Source: Paenibacillus taichungensis
GTDB taxonomy: Bacteria; Bacillota; Bacilli; Paenibacillales; Paenibacillaceae
Length of the DNA: 64,000 nucleotides
Direction of reading: 5' to 3'
Assembly: GCF_003287275.1 (NCBI RefSeq)
Contig: NZ_QEVW01000002.1
Coordinates: 62,001 to 126,000, forward strand
Made by a program: the position numbers and the translations under genes. Every line of letters starts with the position of its first letter. Positions within the stretch are counted from its first letter, which is position 1. The notes under the pieces are model-generated. The model was not told where the DNA came from and did not search any database. It worked only from the letters and a program-made list of their open reading frames with translations. Shown piece by piece: positions 36,728 to 45,724 of the stretch.

Positions 36728-38086
36728 TTATTTAGCCCAATTGGATTCTTTCTCGTCTTCATCGGTGTAGTCGGACATGGTCAGTGGTTCCTTAGGAACA
36801 ACGGCGACTTTGTAGAAGCGATTTTTGTCTTTTTCCAGCAAAACGAAGGTCAGATTCTCGAACTCATATTCTTCCTGTTCATTCATCTCTGGACGATGGC
36901 TATAGAGCCAGCCACCAATGGTATCCCATTCATCAGCATCCAGGTTTGACGTGAACATGTCGTTAACCTTGGATAGGGACACCTTACCATCCATAATGAC
37001 ATAGTTTTCATTGATGACCTGAATATCCTCGACTTCGTCTGCGTCAAACTCATCCCGAATTTCACCGACAATCTGTTCAAGCACATCCTCAATCGTTACT
37101 ATCCCGGAAGTACCTCCGTACTCATCGACCAGTACGGCAATATGCACGCCATCCTTCTGCATTTTTTTAAGCAGATCTTTGACTGGCGTCGTTTCGTGAA
37201 CAGCGGATACCGGCTGAATGAGGGAAGACAGATCGACAGGTTCGTCGTTTCCGTACAACTCCAGGAAAAATTGTTTGGTATTAATGATACCGATAATATC
37301 GTCTTTACTCTCATTTACCACTGGAAAACGGGTGTATTGTTCCTGTCGGATAATATCCAGGTTTTCCTCGTTCGATCTATTGACATAAAGGCAGACCATA
37401 TCAGTCCGGGGTACCATGATTTCTTTGGCAAGCATTTCATCAAAAGCAAAAATCCGGCTTACATAACCGAACTCGGCTTGGTTGATTTTGCCGCTCTCAA
37501 AGCTTTCATTAATGATAATCTGTAATTCCTCTTCGGAGTGCGCATCTTCATGCTCGGATGCAGGTTTAATTCCGAACAACTTGACCAGTTGATTCGCTGA
37601 GCTGTTTAACAGCCAGATAAAAGGATACATAATTCGGTTAAACCAGATGATAGGTGTAGACGTCAGCAGTGCAACAGTCTCGGCTTTCCGGATTGCAATC
37701 GTTTTTGGAGCAAGTTCGCCAACCACAACATGCAGATACGTGATGGAAGCAAACGCGATAACAAATGATAAGAATGAAGAAACTGCCTCAGGCATGCTCA
37801 TGCTTTCAAACACAGGGTGGAGAATTTTCTCTACCGTCGGTTCACCCAGCCAGCCCAATCCCAGAGATGTGATCGTGATTCCAAGCTGGCAGGCGGACAA
37901 ATAGCCATCCAGATTGGCAACTGCCTGTTTAACAGCCAGCGCACGCTTGTTTCCTTCTGCAATCATTTGGTCGATCCGGCTCGGACGAACTCGTACCAGA
38001 GCGAACTCCACTGCAACAAAAAAAGCCGAAAGTCCTATCAAAAACGCAACCAATACTAAATTTAACGCATACCTCTCACTTTCCAT
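36728..38086 (-). CDS. CNNM/HlyC-CorC family transporter-like protein
   Basis: A 452-residue protein. An N-terminal DUF21 (CNNM) membrane domain of about 200 residues has FFVAVEFALVRVRPSRID and LGLGWLGEP. Two CBS domains follow at about 215-335 (MVPRTDMVCLYV, VDEYGGTSGIVTIEDVLEQIVGEI), and a CorC_HlyC domain lies at about 350-430. Relatives are implicated in magnesium or sodium-coupled cation efflux. The older 'hemolysin' label is misleading. AAAGGAG precedes the ATG. It is monocistronic. Confidence 0.9.
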   Translation of the reverse strand: MESERYALNLVLVAFLIGLSAFFVAVEFALVRVRPSRIDQMIAEGNKRALAVKQAVANLDGYLSACQLGITITSLGLGWLGEPTVEKILHPVFESMSMPEAVSSFLSFVIAFASITYLHVVVGELAPKTIAIRKAETVALLTSTPIIWFNRIMYPFIWLLNSSANQLVKLFGIKPASEHEDAHSEEELQIIINESFESGKINQAEFGYVSRIFAFDEMLAKEIMVPRTDMVCLYVNRSNEENLDIIRQEQYTRFPVVNESKDDIIGIINTKQFFLELYGNDEPVDLSSLIQPVSAVHETTPVKDLLKKMQKDGVHIAVLVDEYGGTSGIVTIEDVLEQIVGEIRDEFDADEVEDIQVINENYVIMDGKVSLSKVNDMFTSNLDADEWDTIGGWLYSHRPEMNEQEEYEFENLTFVLLEKDKNRFYKVAVVPKEPLTMSDYTDEDEKESNWAK

Positions 38087-38203
38087 TCACTGCTCTTCTC
38101 CTTTAGGTAATAAGTTTTTAACGAATATTATATCTAATTTTACGTAAGAAGACCACCTTCCAATCAAGAAAAGAGGAAGAGTCTGGAAGGCCGTGAGCTC
38201 GAA

Positions 38204-38329
38204 ATGGCGATGGAACGCTGATCCGCAGACTGGAATGAATCATATGTAGAGAGGAACACAGTCAGAATATACAACGCCGAAGTATGGTATGAACTGGCTG
38301 AGCACCGCTACAATCAGCTGTGTATGTAA
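38204..38329 (+). pseudogene. Possible small gene remnant with in-frame TGA
   Basis: In one frame, 38174-38329 reads as protein-like sequence, interrupted once by TGA at 38219-38221: before it LEGRELEMAMER, after it SADWNESYVERNTVRIYNAE, then VWYELAEHRYNQLCM and TAA. The mix of residues looks more like a real protein than random translation, and TGA is one base from TGG (Trp). There is no clear RBS or start. It could be a decayed small gene in the 375-bp gap between the CNNM-type and cardiolipin synthase genes, or chance. Confidence 0.3.
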
Positions 38330-38461
38330 CATTTTATCTAAGCAAACGTTACGAACAGTGCATACATTGGGTATCTAATGATTAGCTATAGGCTTTATCG
38401 TCAAAGCTTGTACAGTGAGAGAGAACGGCAAGATTATACCTTGCCATGAGGAGGAAGCCGA

Positions 38462-39901
38462 ATGTTTTGGCTGGTCATTATATTGCTCGTATTTACTTTT
38501 CAGGCAGCCACCATTCTGTTGCTGGAATTCCGTAATCCGGCGAAAGCTGTGGCATGGCTTTTTATTTTATTCTGTGTACCCTTGATCGGCTTTGTGGTGT
38601 ATTATTTTGTCGCCCAGGACTACAGCAAACGCAAGAAGGTCCGTAAAGGCGGTTCGCGAATCTTTCGTGAAATACGGGAGACGATCTGGGAGCAGGCACA
38701 TATTGTCGAGCATGCCGATCAGATGTCAGGCGGCCGCTACAATCATCAGCATCGTTTGTTCAACCTGCTGTCACACCTGTCTGAGAGCCCGATTACAGGC
38801 TGTAATCGGAGTCAAGTACTGACGAATGGTGAAGAGACATTTGAAGCCATGTTGAGGGCAATGGAACAGGCAGAGCACCATTTGCATGTTGAATTTTATA
38901 TTTTTCGAGATGATGTCATCAGCACGAAGTTTCAGGATGTGATGATTCGCAGGGCGAAAGAAGGCGTCAAAGTGCGTCTGATCTGCGATGGACTCGGCAG
39001 TCACAAGATGAGCTGGAGCTTTATCCGGAAGTTTCAGGAGGCAGGCGTGGAGTTTCATTATTTTCTGCCACCGCTCATTGCAACGATTGATCGAAGAGTG
39101 AACTACCGGAATCACCGTAAAATTGTTGTGGTGGATGGAAGGATTGGCTTCGTGGGTGGGATTAATATAGGGGATGATTATCTCGGACAATATCCAGAAG
39201 TTGGGTTCTGGCGCGATACTCATGTACAGATTGAGGGAGATGCCGTATATTTCCTGCAAAATACGTTCTTGAACGACTGGAAGCTCGCTTCCGGCGAGCA
39301 GATTACAGAGCCTCAACTGACAGAACTGTTCCCGCCACATATTTGCAGCGGGAAAGAGCGAATTCAGATTCTGGCCAGCGGGCCGGATCAGGACTGGGAT
39401 GCCATTCAGGAAATGTGCTTTGGGGCGATTTCCGTGGCAAGCGAACGCATATATATCACGACACCCTATTTCATCCCGGATCCCGCATTGTACGAAGCAA
39501 TTAAGACGGCTGCCGTCAGTGGAGTGGATGTGAAAATCATCATTCCGTATCAATCGGATTCTCGGCTGGTGCATTTGGCTTCTATGTCCTATGTCGAAGA
39601 ATTGTTGCGTGCCGGAGTGAAGTTCTATCAATATCGCAAAGGCTTTGTACATGCCAAGGTCTTAATTGTGGATGATTTGCTTGCGACGGTAGGGACAGCC
39701 AACATGGATATGCGCAGCTTTTTCTGCAATTTTGAGTTAACCGCAGTATTGTTCGAGACATCATCCATGGAACGGCTGACTGAGGATTTTGAACGTGATC
39801 TGAATGATTGCAGCCAGATTGACGTGAAGGTGTTTCAGCAGCGCTCACGGTGGGAAAAAGGGGCAGAAATGCTTTCTCGCATGCTTTCTCCGCTGCTTTA
39901 G
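38462..39901 (+). CDS. cls: Cardiolipin synthase
   Basis: A 479-residue enzyme of normal length. Two N-terminal membrane helices (about 1-20 and 30-52) are followed by two phospholipase D domains, each with an HKD motif: NHRKIVVVDG and HAKVLIVDD. It joins two phosphatidylglycerol molecules to form cardiolipin at the membrane. ATG 38462 follows gaggagg. It is monocistronic, with a terminator just after the stop. Confidence 0.95.
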   Translation: MFWLVIILLVFTFQAATILLLEFRNPAKAVAWLFILFCVPLIGFVVYYFVAQDYSKRKKVRKGGSRIFREIRETIWEQAHIVEHADQMSGGRYNHQHRLFNLLSHLSESPITGCNRSQVLTNGEETFEAMLRAMEQAEHHLHVEFYIFRDDVISTKFQDVMIRRAKEGVKVRLICDGLGSHKMSWSFIRKFQEAGVEFHYFLPPLIATIDRRVNYRNHRKIVVVDGRIGFVGGINIGDDYLGQYPEVGFWRDTHVQIEGDAVYFLQNTFLNDWKLASGEQITEPQLTELFPPHICSGKERIQILASGPDQDWDAIQEMCFGAISVASERIYITTPYFIPDPALYEAIKTAAVSGVDVKIIIPYQSDSRLVHLASMSYVEELLRAGVKFYQYRKGFVHAKVLIVDDLLATVGTANMDMRSFFCNFELTAVLFETSSMERLTEDFERDLNDCSQIDVKVFQQRSRWEKGAEMLSRMLSPLL

Positions 39902-39922
39902 CCGTTATAAGGCGGATTTCTC

Positions 39923-39959
39923 AAGATAAGTTCACTTTTTGTGAATTTATCTTCTTTTT
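39923..39959 (+). terminator. Terminator after cardiolipin synthase gene
   Basis: AAGATAA-g-TTCAC pairs with GTGAA-t-TTATCTT and is followed by CTTTTT. Confidence 0.85.
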
Positions 39960-39969
39960 GCTAACTATT

Positions 39970-40069
39970 TTGCTCAAATTTGATCTTTTATGATATAATG
40001 TTTATATAAATTATGTCTTGGCGAAGGAGGGGAGTCTGCGGGAAAACAGGCTCCCTTTTGCTCTCTTTT
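39970..40069 (+). ncRNA. Promoter plus terminator-like hairpin: candidate small RNA or attenuator
   Basis: TTGCTC (39970-39975) and consensus TATAAT (39994-39999) are 18 bp apart. About 25 nt after the predicted start, GGGAGTCTG (40030-40038) pairs with CAGGCTCCC (40047-40055) and is followed by TTTTGCTCTCTTTT. This would give a short RNA of about 60 nt or a conditional stop ahead of the YitT-family gene at 40249. Nothing else is supported in the 39902-40248 gap. Confidence 0.45.
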
Positions 40070-40248
40070 GGAATTGTCAACCGGAATTAAGACATACTTG
40101 AATACATTTCATATAGCCTTTAGGTGCTTTTATTACGGGGTGCATATAGCGTTGGAACGGTGTTGTTCCTCTTTATGTAGGGTTCCTCTGGGGTACTTAA
40201 ATGATTTATGAAATGGATTCACATATTGATCAAAACGGGGGGGATACC

Positions 40249-41157
40249 ATGTCCAATGTATCGGTTAAAGAACTAACATCCAAGCCGGACCGCAATGTGA
40301 AGAGCTCGGTGTTTTCACTAAAGCTTCTGCAGCGCATTGTGATGATTCTGGTCGGTGCTGCACTGATGGCTGTGTCACTCGAAGTATTTCTCGTGCCGAA
40401 TGGCGTTATTGATGGGGGAATAACAGGGATTTCGATTATGGTGTCAGAGCTTACACATCTGCCACTCGGAATTTTCCTAACCTTGCTTAACTTGCCTTTC
40501 CTGATTCTGGGGTATAAACAAATAGGTAAAACGTTTGCGTTGTCCACACTGCTCGGGATCGTTGTAATGTCCATTGGAACGTCATTGTTACACCGCGTTC
40601 CTGCACTGACGCCAGGTGAACCACTGCTTGGAGCTGTATTTGGTGGATTGATCTTGGGGGTTGGAGTTGGTCTCGTCATTCGTTCTGGCGGTTCACTGGA
40701 TGGTACGGAGATTGTAGCCATACTGTTGAGTGAGAAATCACCATTGTCTGTAGGTCAGATCGTATTGTTCATTAACGTATTTATTTTTGCAGGTGCAGGT
40801 TTTGTGTTTGGTTGGCCAAATGCCCTGTATTCCATGATTGCTTATTATATTGCAATGAAGATGATTGATATTGTCAATGAAGGATTGGATCAATCCAAAT
40901 CGGTATGGATTATCAGTGAGAAGTACCGTGATATTGGTTCAGCCTTAACCGACCGTCTGGGTCGTGGCGTCACTTTTCTGGATGGGGAGGGCGGCTTCAG
41001 CGGAGACGAGAAGAAAATTATATTTGTGGTTATTACCCGTTTGGAAGAAGCCAAGCTGAAGTCCATTGTTGAAGATTGGGACCCACATGCTTTTGTGGCA
41101 ATAGGTAACATTCACGATGTGAAGGGCGGACGTTTCAAGAAAAAAGGTATACATTAG
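40249..41157 (+). CDS. YitT family membrane protein (DUF161/DUF2179)
   Basis: A 302-residue protein. ATG 40249 is preceded by a run of G (GGGGGGGA); the longer frame from 40201 lacks an RBS. Five to six membrane helices (about 30-215) include VFLVPNGVIDGGITGISIM, a GLILGVGVGLVIRSGGSLDG repeat and PLSVGQIVLFIN. A cytoplasmic DUF2179 domain follows, with a ferredoxin-like fold (VWIISEKYRDIGSALTDRLG, VAIGNIHDVKGGRF). The family is widespread in Firmicutes without a firm activity. Confidence 0.9.
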   Translation: MSNVSVKELTSKPDRNVKSSVFSLKLLQRIVMILVGAALMAVSLEVFLVPNGVIDGGITGISIMVSELTHLPLGIFLTLLNLPFLILGYKQIGKTFALSTLLGIVVMSIGTSLLHRVPALTPGEPLLGAVFGGLILGVGVGLVIRSGGSLDGTEIVAILLSEKSPLSVGQIVLFINVFIFAGAGFVFGWPNALYSMIAYYIAMKMIDIVNEGLDQSKSVWIISEKYRDIGSALTDRLGRGVTFLDGEGGFSGDEKKIIFVVITRLEEAKLKSIVEDWDPHAFVAIGNIHDVKGGRFKKKGIH

Positions 41158-41179
41158 CGAATCTCATCGCGAGTAAACG

Positions 41180-41227
41180 AAAAAATAGCCGGTACCCTTG
41201 GTTTGAGGGTGACCGGCTATTTTTGTT
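41180..41227. terminator. Bidirectional terminator between YitT and LigD polymerase genes
   Basis: AAAAATAGCCGGT and ACCGGCTATTTTT form the main stem, with CCCT/AGGG near the loop. It overlaps the stop codon of the minus-strand gene. Confidence 0.88.
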
Positions 41228-42107
41228 TTAAATGCTGGATGATCAGTTCAACAGGCTGGGGGTCGACAGCTGCGATCAGATCCCCGGTCTTCGTCAGGCG
41301 TTCCACGATGTTCATCAAGTGGTAATCCTTAACCGAAACGTTGTTCCGAACTTCATCCCATGTGAGAGGAGTGGACACTGTACCGCCTGGTTTGGCGCGG
41401 GGAGTGTAGGGAGCTGCAAGCGTTTTGCCACCGTAATGCTGGAGGTAATCAAAATAAATACGATCCCCCCGGTCTTTTTTTAGTCGTTCCAGTGTAAATA
41501 GATCCGGATGTTTTTGAGTGACGTATTTGCCTACAAAATAACCAATGTCTCTTAATTCATCGAAGGTTACACCTTGGCGGATCGGAACAATAATTTGTAC
41601 ACCTGTGGCACCAGAAGTTTTCGGTACCGATCTAAGACCAAGTGAAGTCAGCGTTTCCCCCACGATCAGGGCAGCCTGCATGATGCGGGGTTCTTCTTCC
41701 TGCGAAGGATCGAGATCAATCATCCATTCACAAGGCAGATGGCTACCTACAGCATGTAAGGAAGGATGAAACTCAAGAGCGGCCAGATTGCCAAGCCATA
41801 ACAGATCAGGAAGGTCATTCATCACTACATATCGAATCCCATCATGCATCTCCGTTCGTACAAACTCCGGAACGGGCTCTGGAGCATTTTTCTGATAGAA
41901 AAACTCGCCGCCTGCACCATGTGGATAACGTATCGTGGTGAGCAGCCGATTTCGGGTGTACGTCAGTAGATAGGGAGCCAGCGCCGCTAACTTTTGTAAA
42001 TAGACAGCCTTGGTTACACCTGCTTCGGGCCATAACAACTTGTCCGGATTGGTCACGGTAAGCTCCATTCCATTAATCGTTATGGTGCCCTTTATTGTAT
42101 GGGCCAT
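41217..42107 (-). CDS. ligD: LigD polymerase/primase domain protein (NHEJ)
   Basis: A 296-residue protein equal to the PolDom of bacterial LigD. It starts NPDKLLWPEAGVTKAVYLQ and has the metal-binding DLDPS motif in WMIDLDPS, the SGATGVQIIVPI motif and LAAPYTPRAKPGGTVSTPL, all PolDom hallmarks. It fills short gaps with ribonucleotides at broken ends, working with Ku and the ligase. ATG 42107 is seven bases after AGGAGGTG; an earlier ATG at 42116 is less likely. The ligase domain is a separate gene 80 bp upstream, so LigD is split here. Confidence 0.92.
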   Translation of the reverse strand: MAHTIKGTITINGMELTVTNPDKLLWPEAGVTKAVYLQKLAALAPYLLTYTRNRLLTTIRYPHGAGGEFFYQKNAPEPVPEFVRTEMHDGIRYVVMNDLPDLLWLGNLAALEFHPSLHAVGSHLPCEWMIDLDPSQEEEPRIMQAALIVGETLTSLGLRSVPKTSGATGVQIIVPIRQGVTFDELRDIGYFVGKYVTQKHPDLFTLERLKKDRGDRIYFDYLQHYGGKTLAAPYTPRAKPGGTVSTPLTWDEVRNNVSVKDYHLMNIVERLTKTGDLIAAVDPQPVELIIQHLKQK

Positions 42108-42187
42108 GAACAACACCTCCTGTGGTAAACAAGTATAGTTTTAAATGGGAAGTCATTTTAATGTTTCAGGCGGCTGGAAAAGGAGGT

Positions 42188-43153
42188 TTATCGTTCAGGC
42201 ATAAGATGACTGATCTGGCTGATCTCACACTCATCTCGCTTTACCGAAGCAAAAGTCTGGATGCTTGGGTGACGTAGGGTAAGATGGTGGGTGAGTTCCA
42301 TGAATTGCACTTTGACGCCGATCTGTGGTTCAATCCATGTCGTCTCCGCGCTTCTCTCGGGTATGTTATGAAAAGGTCTATCCTTACGAATAAGAGGTTG
42401 TACTTCTTCGGTTAGTTTACGCCAGGAGTCCGAGTTCAGCTTACCCGTGCCGACATGACCAATATAGACAAAGTTAGGCCCATCATATACACCGACTGCA
42501 ATTGCATTGACGATGCCGCTGCGGAAGGTGACCCCTCCAATCAGGGCATATAGGTCGTGGAAAATCTTAACCTTCTGCCAACGTTGATCCTTGCCGTTGA
42601 TTCCATAGGTACTGGAAAGGTCTTTACATACAATTCCCTCCATCTGGTGCTGTCTCATCACAGAGAGCAGGGCGTCGGGATCTGACGTGTTGGTTACTTC
42701 CTGAACATGGGGAGCAGAATTCAGAACTTGATGCAGCAGACGCTGACGATCTGCAAGTGGTTGATCTGTGACCCATACCCCATCGCAGAAAAGAATATCA
42801 AATACCATATAAGTCACCGGAATCTGGTTTACAGCTTGGGCAATGCCATCCGGTCTGCTCATGCGATCTCGCCGCAGCACGTGATAGAAGGATGGTTTTC
42901 CCGTATCTGGATCAAGGGCAATAATCTCTCCATCCAAAATATAAGAAGGGACGGAGCACAGATTGCGTGGCTGAACCAGTTCAGGATATTGTGCAGTTCG
43001 GTTGTGCAATCTGCGATTAACTAACTGAATTCCCTGGCCGTCCTCGTAAGCAAGCATGCGGACCCCATCCCATTTGATTTGGGCAATCCAATTTTGCCCG
43101 GTAGGGATCACATCACGGGATATAGGTTCAAAAGGAACCAAGGGATTGAACAT
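42188..43153 (-). CDS. ATP-dependent DNA ligase (LigD ligase domain)
   Basis: A 321-residue ATP-dependent ligase. The nucleotidyl-lysine motif is KWDGVR, and motifs LDGEIIALD, VFDILFCDG and EGIVCKDLSS follow. The OB-fold region ends near FMELTHHLTLRHPS. There is no polymerase or nuclease domain. The start at 43153 follows AAAGGAG by ten bases. It lies directly upstream of the polymerase-domain gene on the same strand, in the same ligase-polymerase order as fused Bacillus LigD, so both probably come from fission of, or precede fusion of, one gene. Confidence 0.92.
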   Translation of the reverse strand: MFNPLVPFEPISRDVIPTGQNWIAQIKWDGVRMLAYEDGQGIQLVNRRLHNRTAQYPELVQPRNLCSVPSYILDGEIIALDPDTGKPSFYHVLRRDRMSRPDGIAQAVNQIPVTYMVFDILFCDGVWVTDQPLADRQRLLHQVLNSAPHVQEVTNTSDPDALLSVMRQHQMEGIVCKDLSSTYGINGKDQRWQKVKIFHDLYALIGGVTFRSGIVNAIAVGVYDGPNFVYIGHVGTGKLNSDSWRKLTEEVQPLIRKDRPFHNIPERSAETTWIEPQIGVKVQFMELTHHLTLRHPSIQTFASVKRDECEISQISHLMPER

Positions 43154-43223
43154 GTGCTTAAAACTCCTTTCCTCTTTCAAATCTGCCTGGAGGTTGATCC
43201 TCTATAAGTTGAGTAGGGAAAGT

Positions 43224-44321
43224 TTAGCTCTTCCGCAGCCGTGCTTTCAGTTTATGTACCGTAATAAGCAGTAAAGGAATCCCGATACCACAAGTCAAAT
43301 CCCAATCAATCCAATACGGAATTACGACTTTGAGATAGAAATTTTCGTTGGGTGCTAGAACAATGGACATGGACAGAATCAACATGGCGCCAGGCAAAAT
43401 GAGTGGACGATAGCTGGACAATTTGAAGAGATGACTGATTCCGAGTACAAAGCTATAGAAGAACAGAATGCTCTTGAAAAAGACGGCAATAATCCAGACG
43501 GAAGCCATAAATGCCTCAATCCGCTGTAAAAAGTTGCCTATATTGATCTTCAGCGACAGATTAAATGCTGCAAACCAGTGGTGCTGCGTCATAAATGGAC
43601 CCATGACCAGCAGACAGATGGTTAGTGTGAGGGTAAGCATCAATCCCCCTATGATGGCTGCTAGAAGGATATCCTTTTCCCAATGTGCTTCCTTTTTAGC
43701 ATAAGGAAAGAGCATAAGAAAGATGCACAATTCACAATAAGGATAGGTAAGCACAGCGACAAAGCCTTTAAAGGGATTCAGAAAGCCTTCTGCAAGAACG
43801 GGCTTGATGTTGTCCAGATGTGAATGCGGGAATAGACAGACGGTCAGAATGAGCAGAAACAGCACAATCAGGGGCAGAAGTACCTCGGCACTTCTGCCTA
43901 TGGGTTCCAGACCGGAGAAGAGTCCCCAGGCAAGAGTACAAACAAAAAGCAAACTCACAATGAAGAGAGGGGATTCAGGCAGGAGCTGGGTCGTCATGAA
44001 ATCCCCAATTTCTCTTATGAATGCAGAAGTACCCATTAGAAAATAGAATAGATAAAAACAGCTGATGAACGCCCCGATCCAGGGTCCGAGAGTATACAAT
44101 GCATGTTGGATCAGATTCATCCGGGGTTGCAATTTGTATACAACGAGCATGATGGACAGTACCCCTGCTCCCCCGGCAACGCCCATTAATGCAGATATCC
44201 ATGCATCCTGATGCGCATATGAGGTGACCATTGAGGGGAAGACGATAATCTGTTCACCAATCGTGCATAAGAACATCAGTGAGCCCAGTTGTCTTACAGT
44301 TAAACGCCCCTTTTCAATCAT
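43224..44321 (-). CDS. GerAB/ArcD/ProY-type spore germination permease
   Basis: A 365-residue polytopic protein with ten hydrophobic helices in the APC-like GerAB fold. It opens GRLTVRQLGSLMFLCTIGEQ and has the conserved region near GLEPIGRSAEVLLPL. GerAB proteins are the ligand-binding B subunit of nutrient germinant receptors in the spore inner membrane. ATG 44321 is seven bases after GAAGGAG. No GerAA or GerAC gene is adjacent, so it is an orphan B subunit between repair genes. Confidence 0.88.
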   Translation of the reverse strand: MIEKGRLTVRQLGSLMFLCTIGEQIIVFPSMVTSYAHQDAWISALMGVAGGAGVLSIMLVVYKLQPRMNLIQHALYTLGPWIGAFISCFYLFYFLMGTSAFIREIGDFMTTQLLPESPLFIVSLLFVCTLAWGLFSGLEPIGRSAEVLLPLIVLFLLILTVCLFPHSHLDNIKPVLAEGFLNPFKGFVAVLTYPYCELCIFLMLFPYAKKEAHWEKDILLAAIIGGLMLTLTLTICLLVMGPFMTQHHWFAAFNLSLKINIGNFLQRIEAFMASVWIIAVFFKSILFFYSFVLGISHLFKLSSYRPLILPGAMLILSMSIVLAPNENFYLKVVIPYWIDWDLTCGIGIPLLLITVHKLKARLRKS

Positions 44322-44428
44322 GTGGGTTCTCCTTCGCATATCGATCTAGATATTGGTTAGGTTGCGCCAATAGCACCAGTTTTATTAGGAAATGGATAAA
44401 GGCATAGATAAATATAAAAAAAGGTAGG

Positions 44429-44488
44429 CAAAAAAGCCCGGACAACGAATTTCCCCATGTTAGAGCGAGGAAATTGGTGTCCGGGCTA
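44429..44488 (-). terminator. Terminator for the VOC dioxygenase gene
   Basis: AGCCCGGAC and GTCCGGGCT form a stem with an inner AATTTCC/GGAAATT helix. On the minus strand it is followed by TTTTTT. Confidence 0.8.
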
Positions 44489-44540
44489 ATCAGAACGTAG
44501 TCAACTTAACGCACAACATTTAATTCACGGATTCCCCGTC

Positions 44541-45410
44541 TTAGTTCGTTGAGGTCAAGCGAATACGAATATTCTGTGGGTCTACAGTAAACCAGTCCAT
44601 ACCTTGCTGTTCAATAGATGCGTTGGATTGACGCAGTTGTTCTACAGCTTGTTCTAATTGTTCTTTTCCGTCATAAGTGATGGTGAAGTAGTCAATCCCT
44701 GTCGCATTGGCCGGATTCACAGGTGCGCCTGTACCAGCCCAAATGTTCAGTCCGATGTGATGGTGATATCCGCCTGCGGATACAAACAGGGCGGACATGT
44801 TAGCGAAGTTACCAACGATATCGAATCCAAGTGCTCCTGTATAGAAACGGCGCGACTCTTCCAGACTGCGTACATGGAAGTGAACATGGCCGATGACCGT
44901 TCCAGCAGGCAGACCCTGCCAAGGTTCGTTCGTGGCCAGAGCGAACAGGCTGTCTACATCAACAGGATCACTTGACATAATGTAGTTATTATCTGCATCT
45001 CGTTTCCAGGTGTCGCGCGCACGGTCTGCATAGATTTCGATACCGTTCTGATCTGGATCGGAAATGTAGAATGCTTCACTGACCAGATGATCACCTTGAC
45101 CAATTTCGATGCCGGATTCAGCCAGATTACGAAGAGCAAGGCCCAGCGATTTGCGGTCAGGCAGCAGGATGGCGAAGTGATACAGACCTGAAGTGGAGCG
45201 AACAGGCATCGTCACTGCATCGGTCAACTGCTCAAGGCGCAGAAGAGACTGCTTCCCATCGGCTGTCAAGGTAGCGACTTTGTCACTGCGTTCAAGCAGT
45301 TTCAATCCGACCACCTCGGTATAAAATTGAATGGATCGATCCAAATTGCTGATTCGTAGACTTACTTCACCCAGATGGGTGGTAGCAGGGATTTGATAAG
45401 TAGAAGTCAT
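44541..45410 (-). CDS. VOC family protein, CatE-like extradiol dioxygenase
   Basis: A 289-residue protein made of two vicinal-oxygen-chelate modules (about 12-130 and 165-285). Likely metal ligands are visible as HLGEVSLRISNLDRS (N-terminal module) and HVHFHVRSLEESRRFY, HHHIGLNIW and the acid in the second module. B. subtilis CatE (YfiE), a catechol 2,3-dioxygenase, has the same length and layout. It would open the ring of catechol or a quinol. RBS CAGGAGG precedes the ATG. The substrate is inferred; other VOC activities remain possible. Confidence 0.85.
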   Translation of the reverse strand: MTSTYQIPATTHLGEVSLRISNLDRSIQFYTEVVGLKLLERSDKVATLTADGKQSLLRLEQLTDAVTMPVRSTSGLYHFAILLPDRKSLGLALRNLAESGIEIGQGDHLVSEAFYISDPDQNGIEIYADRARDTWKRDADNNYIMSSDPVDVDSLFALATNEPWQGLPAGTVIGHVHFHVRSLEESRRFYTGALGFDIVGNFANMSALFVSAGGYHHHIGLNIWAGTGAPVNPANATGIDYFTITYDGKEQLEQAVEQLRQSNASIEQQGMDWFTVDPQNIRIRLTSTN

Positions 45411-45649
45411 AAGGAATTCCTCCTGTGTAAAATTTAGTTGAATTAGTTGAATTGTTGCGGTTCATTCATTGGCAATGGAATAGGATTATTATAATGTCAT
45501 GGCTCATGTAGTTATGAGGCTTGACTGTACATTTATAAATAAGTTACTTTTCATAAGTTAATATAAAATATAAATCAACTTTCGTCAATTATATTTTCGA
45601 TTTTGGTGTATTGAATCTTGGTTGCGCCTTACTTCAATTATGGAATACA
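45411..45649. other. Intergenic region upstream of the VOC dioxygenase gene
   Basis: This AT-rich stretch must hold the promoter of the minus-strand dioxygenase gene. AAGTTA repeats around 45540-45565 could be a regulator site, but I see no clean dyad. No gene is supported. Confidence 0.3.
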
Positions 45650-45679
45650 AAACAAAAATCCGGCTTCTTGGCCGGATCT
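45650..45679 (-). terminator. Terminator after the ku gene
   Basis: ATCCGGC and GCCGGAT form a 7-bp stem, followed on the minus strand by TTTTGTTTT. Confidence 0.75.
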
Positions 45680-45724
45680 TCAATGTTGATGTTAGTGACT
45701 TGCGAATCCTGTGCTGTTTGCTGT

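Noticed and set aside
38771..39652. 293-aa minus-strand frame within cls
   Set aside because: Antisense shadow; the plus strand has both HKD motifs of cardiolipin synthase.
41217..43153. Frameshifted single ligD gene
   Set aside because: The two halves are 80 bp apart, in frame-independent units, each with its own RBS and clean start and stop, so this is a true split rather than a frameshift.
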